This document shows positions 56,979 to 64,000 of a stretch of DNA of 64,000 bases, one piece after another. How positions within the stretch are numbered: position 1 is the stretch's first letter; each line of letters opens with the position of its first letter. The notes beneath the pieces are model-generated. The model was not told the origin of the DNA, searched no databases, and saw only the letters and a list, made by a program, of their open reading frames with translations. Origin of the DNA: Nageia nagi (taxonomy: Eukaryota > Pinophyta); assembly GCA_050084985.1 (NCBI GenBank), contig JBITNC010000001.1, positions 101,928,001-101,992,000 on the forward strand, read 5' to 3'. The position numbers and the translations under genes are program-made.

Positions 56979-59900
56979 GTATTATTTCCCCCTCTGTGTA
57001 TTCAGTGGAACCAGACTTAGTCAGAAGCACTTCATAATGGGTCTTTGAAACATGTACAGTTTTAGGGTTTAAGTACGGGTTTCGTACCGTTTGTTAGGGT
57101 TTAAGGAAAAGTTTTGTCACATTGATTAGGGTTTTAAGCAAGGGTTTGGTCCGTTATAGTTGATCTTGCATTCTACAAAATCTTTGGCAAGCCTTTGGCA
57201 GCAGAAATAATCAGGTCTCATAAAAGCTCTGCATAAAACCCGGCATAAAGCATCGGAATGCTAAGAATTTTAGACTTCAGATTTATTTTCAAATGGGTAG
57301 AATGCTATAGAGTCCAGGAGAAACCTTTGCATCAATGAAAAGTTTTAGCGGAAAAAAAAGAACTAGTTTTTATGAATATTACATCAACCTTAATTCAATC
57401 CACATTGTCAGAATCGGGGACTGAAAATATAGGAAAAACTGAAGTCTACTATAAATTCAGGGTCAAAAATCTGTCAACCTCTAATGCGGGATATATATGG
57501 GCAGTCAATTTCATGCTCATAAAACAGTGCTCACATTGGCTAAAGAGACCTTTCATGAGCAGATTTTCACTGCTACGATTTGGTACCATTAACTAGGGCT
57601 TAAGGAAGGGTTTGATTACATCAATTATTGTTTTGAAGATGAAAGGAAAGTTTTAGGTTAAGCTTGCAGTAAATGAATCCCTTAACAATCAGTCTAAACC
57701 ATTTTAATTAATTGATTAATTTATATGCTATAACCTGACCTTCTACATGTTCCAGAGTTAAAGTGCTCCTTTCTTGAAGTGTGATAGGCATACATAACTT
57801 ATAACCTTGTGGACTTTACTAAGATGATCTGCAATTTCTCTAGGGTATGAAAATTTCATGAAAACAGGAGCAGAGGATTATAAATTGCAAAAATATTTCT
57901 GCTTTGGATGCCGGTGTTCAAGTTGGAAGTCCAACACAATATGAATATATAATCATACAAAATTTTCAAACTCACTGACCTAAGTCATTTTTTGATAAAA
58001 AACTGAGAAAACTTGGAATAAGAAGTAACCACTATTTCACTCTTTAGTCACCTACTGCTAGAAAAGAACATCAAAAGATGAACTAAGTTATTCTATGACC
58101 AAAAGTTGAAACCCTGGACACTTAAAAGAAATTGTGAAAGGAGAACCCATCACTCTTTCAGTCACAAGTTGACCGTTTCCAAAAAGGAAAAGAAAGAGCA
58201 GCCAGAAGGTGTGTATACCATTGGTGGCATTAAATCAAAGTGATTGAATTATGTTTTTGCCTATGCCATTTTCTGGGGTTGAGATGTTTTCTGCAGAAGG
58301 ACTACCCAAAGTTTTTTTTACACCATTTCCTGAACTTTATATCTGCATTTCTGATACTTATGTATCTGTAGCTTTCCATCCCTGTTTCGGATTATTGTCG
58401 CTACACAGAAATAATTGAGAAGATCATTAACTTGGAGGAGTTTGAGATCCAGTAAAAGGATGTTTCGATCTCAAGCTAGACATGAATGAAAAAGAATGGT
58501 CTTTATGTGCAGGCATTTGCTGAAGTAAATTTTCTTTAAGATCAAAATTTTTATTTTCATGATTTTCATAAGATACAGAAAAGAGAGGCTGTGACCAGAC
58601 ATGGAAGAATTTGTCGTAGAGAATTGATAGTTAAATTATTGTGTTGACAAGTATAATTGACAATTAAGTTATTTTGTTGACAATTAATATATTCAAATGA
58701 AAAACCCCATGCATTAATCCAAAAATAAAATTGTTATAAAGAGCACAAGTCTATGTGTCCATGTATCTCTGCAATGGTTGGAGTAATCACAATCTAACAT
58801 AGGTAGTACCATAGTCGGGTTAAGATTTTTTGAAGTCACTTGGCTAGTCAATTTACGCAGTTGTATTTTTAAATTAAATTGTTTCTTGTCAAAAAATAGA
58901 GAAAGATTGAATGAAAATTTTCATGAAAAGGGTCTTTCTAGGCAACTGTATGATTGAATGGCAGTGACGTATTTTACTATGGACAATTAATTTATCCAGA
59001 ACTCGTAGAATTACATGAAAAAAGAGAGCGTGTCCCCATTTCCATAAGTTATGCATGTATTTGCGCTGGAAAAGTAGGATGAGATTAGCAAGTATCGAGC
59101 CAATTATACAATCTAAAACTTGGGATAATAAACTGTACATTTCCTAGGATAACAAGAAAATGGACCCTTAAGATATACGTACAGAAAACAAATGTGTGAC
59201 CTGTCTAACAGAATTAAACTAAGTTGCACGAAACTTGTAATGGGATACAGAGTACGATTGAAAAACAAGGCCCCAAATCCTCTAGATATGGGAAAACCAT
59301 TTAGGGAACAAAACCTTATGGGAATGAGAAAACCGTATAGGAAACAAAACCCTATGAAATTGGAAAACCACATAGGAAACAAAGACCTCTGGAAATGAGA
59401 AAACAAATAGGAAACAGCTGACTATATACATATGGATTTCTAAATATTGTAGAAATAAATTACTTACAGTTAAGCAAAGTAGCTGATGTTTTTAAAAGTT
59501 ACACTTGTTCATTAAATGTGATGTCATTTTACAATTCATTATGTCAATAGTTAACCTTAATAGACTAGGTTATTCATGCCATAAAAGATCTAAGTATATT
59601 TATTCAATTCATTTGTCTCCCATTTTCTTTCTCCATTTCAAATTTTATATTTGCTTAAATGATTTGTTCTTATTTTTCTCCATGATATCCTTGCTTTTTC
59701 ATTGTTTACTTTCTTTTAGTTGAGAAGTGTGTGAGACCCAACGTCCCTGTGAATTCCTTTTTGGTTCTGAAATGTGTTCACAGGCAGGAAATGTTTCTAG
59801 CAGTTTTCTGTTTTCAAGAACGAAAGCTGAAACATTTGTTGCCATTGTTGGTGCATTTTTTGTCTGTTTTTGTTTCAGAAAAGTTTCTTTGGTCCATCTT

Positions 59901-60461
59901 TGGCTCCTTTTATTTCAGTAAATGTTATTGGTTTCTAAATTAGGGTTTGGGGTGATTCTTGCAATATAGCAGTCAAACTGAGATTGATCTGCTTGTAATT
60001 ATGATCTTCGGATATGAACATGAGTCTGAAATATAAGATCTAACTGTTTTCTTCAAGTGAATGGTATTAACATTTATGCTTATTGTTTTTACCATTCAAA
60101 TTTTCTAGCATAAATTTTGAGAATAGTCAAAGGTTTAATACCCTTTAGCAACTGGGAGAATACATTTTAATGTTGTGGAGTATCTTTGTTATTAATTAGC
60201 GAGTTATCATTGATACCCAGATAAAATAAGGTATTAATATTCTTATCTATATTGGGGAGTTTGCATTGGAATTTAACAGGGAGCTTCTGATTACTGTGGT
60301 ATTGATTGTTCCATCTGCATGTCTACTATTACTGTTTTTAGTGGATTAGGTCCAAATTTTATCATGGGCATGCTTGACTCGTCACCTGTTTGTTTCAGTG
60401 AATATGAAAAAGAGAAATTGCCTGGTTGTAGTATGTGTAATTTTACATGTCATTTTTTCAG
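56979..60461 (+). other. Intron 1 of the PRPF39-like gene (3.48 kb)
   Basis: GT donor at 56979, TTTTTTCAG acceptor at 60461. Repeated TTAGGGTTTAAG-type phrases occur at 57062, 57093, 57124 and (as CTAGGGCTTAAG) 57593. A minisatellite lies at 59284-59410. Small open frames inside have no support as exons. Confidence 0.7.
59284..59410 (+). repeat. Minisatellite of about 28 bp in intron 1
   Basis: About five imperfect units of the form ATGGGAAAACCATATAGGAA ACAAAACC. Confidence 0.8.
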
Positions 60462-60559
60462 TCCCCCTTACAGAAGAAGACAGATTATGGAGTACAGTAA
60501 CAAAAAACCCAGCAGACTTTAATGGATGGACTTCACTAATTCAAGAGACAGAGAAGACG
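60462..60559 (+). CDS. PRPF39: PRPF39-like splicing factor, coding exon 2
   Basis: 98 bp between TTTTTTCAG and ACG|GTATGT. With the carried base it encodes VPLTEEDRLWSTVTKNPADF then NGWTSLIQETEKT, phase 0 at the end. ERLW.xV..NPxDFxGWxxLIxETE is the first HAT (half-a-TPR) repeat of PRP39/PRPF39 from yeast to plants. A second in-frame acceptor (TTACAG, exon from 60474) lies 12 bases downstream and would drop four residues. Following exons are beyond the window. Confidence 0.85.
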
Positions 60560-60905
60560 GTATGTGGGTTCTTAATTAGATGTTGCATTTTCTTATTTAT
60601 TTAGTCAAAGTATTTGGTTTGACCCCTCTTTTGTTATTAAATTTTTCTTGACCACGCCTTTTCCTACAATTTTGTTGTCATGATCTTTAATTATCCCATT
60701 GTGCATGTAGTACTTGCTATTTGGTCTTGAAATTATTTGGTTGTAAGGATCTCTTCCCCTTATTAAACATTTTATTTTTTATTTTTGAATCATTGGTATA
60801 TTACATTTAGTTACTTAATTTTAAGATACTTTTCAAAAAGATTTATTTCATAAGATATCATTTTAATTCTTAATTAAAGAGGGAATCGACTTTTGTGCAT
60901 GTAAT

Positions 60906-61886
60906 CAGTGTTCCACGGGACGCGTTCCCCTCTGGAGGAGCGTTCCCGACGTTCCCACGTTTTGGGAACGCGGGAACGCCTTGGGAAACGTTTCCCAGCC
61001 GTTCCCCTTTTGGGGACGGCTGGGGGCCGTTCCGAGACGGCTCCGGGGAAGGGGAACGTTCCCGACCGTCCCCCTGATCGGGAACGGCCAGGAACGGCTG
61101 GCCGTCCCCGGAACGGCCAGGGAACGGCCGCCGTTCCCGACCGTTCCCGGGACGTCGGCGTTCCCCGCGCAGCTGGAGAGCTTAAAGCTCAAAAAAAAAA
61201 CAGATTCACTTAAAAAAAAAACTTTTTAAACCTCCTAGCATGGGTCCCACCTAACTTTGCACCCCCTTAACCCTAAAAAGCTCCTCTAAAAGGCTAAAAG
61301 TGATTTTGTTATCATTTGTCTTTGTGTAGAGGAGAAAGACAGCAAAGAGGAAGAGAAGACAGCAAACAGAAGAAAAAAAACAGCAGTGAGGAGAAAGAGC
61401 AAGGAGGGAGGAAGAGAAACACAGCAGTGAGGAGAAAGAGCAAGGAGGAGGAAGAGAAACACAGTCCAAGATGAGTGATATTGAGGAAGAAAATCAAAGC
61501 TATGAGGTAGAAACATCACAAATGGAGTTGAAAATGAGCAAGAAAACACATCAGTTTTGATTGCCCATCACAATGTTAAACATTTTGCTAAAGGCCCATT
61601 TATCCTAAAAAACCATGTTACAGTTTGTCACAAACCTAGATGCTGGGAAAAAGATTGAAGGGGGAGCAAGAACTTATAAATGTCACATTTGTAATCCACA
61701 TTTAAAGGGAGTTATAATAAAAATGAATTGGAATGATACTCTTAAAATCTAATAATTTTTACTAGTATTATGTTTGCCGTTCCCTAGCCGTTCCCTGTCG
61801 TTCCCAAAAGACCCTATTTTTCCCCGCCGTTCCCGATACGCGTTCCCGCGTTCCCCGTATCCCGTTCCCAGGCGTGTGGAACACTG
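60906..61886 (+). mobile_element. Non-autonomous hAT transposon (981 bp)
   Basis: Terminal inverted repeat CAGTGTTCCAC at both ends. Target duplication ATGTAAT (60899-60905) against ATGTAAAT (61887-61894), an 8 bp hAT-type duplication with one base lost on the left. Subterminal regions of about 270 bp (left) and 120 bp (right) are packed with GGGAACG/CGTTCCC motifs in both orientations, probable transposase-binding sites, and are sharply GC-rich. Confidence 0.85.
61471..61740 (+). pseudogene. hAT transposase N-terminus remnant with BED finger
   Basis: ATG at 61471 opens MSDIEEENQSYEVETSQ, followed by stops. In shifted frames an NHVTV scrap near 61610 and DAGKKIEGGARTYKCHICNP then HLKG (61640-61708) match the BED zinc finger of plant hAT transposases (two Cys kept). 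The catalytic part is deleted. A duplicated leader phrase (AACAGCAGTGAGGAGAAAGA and following) precedes it. Confidence 0.65.
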
Positions 61887-64000
61887 ATGTAAATCAATGT
61901 TACTAAAGTACGTTTTTAATCTACTTGCAATATTGTTACCTCTGTTTAACAGATGCAGAGATCGAGACAGCTTAAACAATATTTATTTCCATAAAATGCT
62001 ATCATGTGCAGTGTTTTAGGCTTTTAGTCAATAGGATTTGAAAGGTGACAACTTGTCAGGTATCCAACCAGCATCCTTAGCACATCATTTGGACATGGCA
62101 TTGTGATATAGTTGCAAAATGAGGACATCATGAAGGTATACTAACACAAGTATGAAGCCTATTCTAGTCAGATAATCTAAAATGATGTTCACTGATCTCC
62201 AAAAGTGATTCAAACAGTATCCAATAGAATAATTCATGAATTGAATCGCAACAAGCCCAATAGGACTCCATATTGTTGTCTCTCTCATTCCATGACTCGA
62301 AGAAAGTGGCCAGCATTTCAAATGCTAAATCATTGATTTGAAAAAGGTAATGTGTCCAAGTTAATACACATTGTTTTTCCATTAAAGATGAATGTCATCA
62401 CAGATTTCCTTGCTAGAAAGTAGTAGCTGATTTTCTGTTAAAAACATAATCCTCCTACCATCCAAGTTCTAAAAACCTGTACAGGAGGATCACTTATAGG
62501 GAGTAATCAAATGATGAAGTACTGCTGCAGCATCCACATTTAAGATTAGGAGAAATACTACTTTTAGAACTAGTGGTATCAACTAACAGGTGTTAATCTT
62601 GTTACTGGAAATAGGTATGGTGGTTGTTAAGGTAAATTGCAAAACAGAAAGTTCAAAGAGTAGGCTGAAAAATACTTTGGGTAACAGCAGCAGAGTCTGT
62701 TGACCAGTCAAACCATTCAATTATTTCAACAAAGAAAAAAAGTTTAGGAATAGGTGCAAAGGTGATGGATATATTTTATCAAGTGAAGGAAATATTATTT
62801 TTTGGAGGTTTGATTGAAGAAGATAACAAACCTTCATGTGAAGGATAATGACTTGTTAGAGAGTTGGAAGTTCTTTGTCTTGAACAAGCTAAACAATTGT
62901 TGGATGAAGTGTGGTTTATGAAAAAGAGCAATCTCATCTGCTAGGATATCCTCCTCTTAGCATAGTTGTGCAAGTCAAATGCCAAATTGGGATTGGTTTC
63001 ATTCTGGCCTTTTGGAGAGTGTATCTGGGTTAAAGCTGTATACATGTTGTCTGTATATATAGGCTCAAATGGTTGCTTGTCAAAGTAGCTGCTGCTTTTT
63101 CTTCAATTATGGTATGTTTATTACTTGTAAACTATTAAGTGTGGTGGCAATCTCAGTGGGTCTACAGTTGTTAGTTTACCATGGGTGATATCATGCACGC
63201 ATGGGACAGGATAAACAAGTCCAAATCAGGTTACACACAATAACCCTTATGAAAAAGAACATGGAAGCCTTTTGTATGCAAAGTTGTGTGCAAGGCTAGA
63301 CATTACTTAAATTGCTTGCATGTGATAGCAAGCTCATTATATACACTCGTTAATTTCACCAATGTTGATAACATGTTACGATGGATAAAGAGTTAAAAGT
63401 TTAAATTTAAGTTATATACAACAACTCTTTATTGTATGTTGAAACCTGTTTTCTGCTATGGTTTGGACAAGGGGACAGTGTTTAAGTTGTTTGCATTGTA
63501 AGCTTATTTTCAAGGTTTTGTTCAACTCTGTGTTTCAACTTTTCGGCACAATTATAATGATGTTTGTTAAGGGCATTGATGATTAGAGCAATTATTATTG
63601 ATGGTTGTGAGATGCATTATAGCTTGCCAAATATTATAATGCATATTGCTTGTGACATGCTGTTGAGCTATATGCGACAAGGTTTTATGAAACAAAGAAA
63701 AAGTCATAGTCAGAGTTTTATAACAATGGCAAAGTATGCTTGAATCTGTGCATGACTGAGTAGATAAGTTTCCATACAGTTTCAATACCATGGAAATATG
63801 TAACTTGAGAAATTGAAAATACTAGACTTGGATTTTTGAATGTAGCCCTTGTATCTACAAGCCATAATTCAAGTTCATTGCTTTTATCTTAGCATTATCT
63901 ATTTCCTTTTGGTTGTCTGAGCCAATAGGTTAGAGCAAATATTACTAGTGTCAAGATTATTCAACATGATACTTGTAGGAAACATGGCATCCATGTTAGT

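Larger units (their letters stand above)
60560..64000 (+). other. Intron 2 of the PRPF39-like gene (incomplete)
   Basis: Starts with GTATGTGG and runs past the window end. The continuation of the HAT region was not found. It hosts the hAT element at 60906-61886. Otherwise AT-rich with no gene. Confidence 0.6.

Noticed and set aside
59505-59943. Small plus-strand frames in intron 1 as alternative PRPF39 exons
   Set aside because: Hydrophobic AT-rich translations without matching splice sites, and exon 1 and exon 2 already join in phase.
60895-61229. Several overlapping frames on both strands
   Set aside because: Produced by the GGGAACG/CGTTCCC subterminal repeats of the hAT element, which are GC-rich and low in stop codons.
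61251-61549. Minus-strand Ser/Leu/Phe-rich frames
   Set aside because: Reverse complement of the AG-rich leader of the hAT transposase; low complexity only.

Overview
This window is plant nuclear DNA, most likely from a gymnosperm (conifer). That is an inference from the mix of a plant-specific GTD-binding exon, kilobase-scale introns, dense nested LTR retrotransposons, and a great deal of decayed pentatricopeptide-repeat (PPR) sequence of the type abundant in seed plants. No bacterial-style operons, rRNA, tRNA or CRISPR array was recognised. Only two cellular genes are supported, and both are partial: one exon of a GTD-binding (DUF593/myosin-binding-like) gene at 2024-2332 (+), and the first two coding exons of a PRPF39-like U1 snRNP splicing factor at 56777-56978 and 60462-60559 (+), whose intron 2 carries a complete 0.98 kb hAT-type non-autonomous transposon.

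The rest is mobile-element strata. 6690-7745 is a dead copia (-). 7746-11620 is a gypsy element with a broken gag, no pol and a 3' minisatellite. 11340-13975 and 18490-21158 are two direct copies of one 2.6 kb segment (gypsy 3' end, CACTA terminus, PPR debris) flanking a copia element (E1, 13976-18490) cut off inside its integrase. 21100-25410 is PPR debris plus small repeats. 25680-34749 is a young, complete copia (E2) with a perfect 5 bp target duplication and LTRs differing at one base. 36165-51971 is an older relative (E4), into which a third, minus-strand relative (E3, 41136-50089) has inserted. 52395-53190 holds an LTR and an L1-type LINE scrap, and 54825-55195 more PPR debris.

The most interesting system is the copia family E1-E4. 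Each has a leader of about 2 to 3 kb between PBS and gag. The leader has a conserved splice-donor pair just after the PBS and, in E1-E3, an acceptor a few bases before the gag ATG, so it looks like an intron. Inside this putative intron, E1, E2 and E3 each carry a different GC-rich cargo: PPR gene fragments in E2; a PPR fragment, an alpha/beta-hydrolase-like piece and a prolidase fragment in E3; an unidentified block in E1. Downstream of the cargo slot is a leader block shared by all four. The 3' untranslated regions of E2, E3 and E4 contain tandem arrays of short hairpins whose two arms change together between repeat units, which points to selection on RNA or single-strand structure. All of this is read by eye, so percent identities, RNA folding and family assignments have not been computed.
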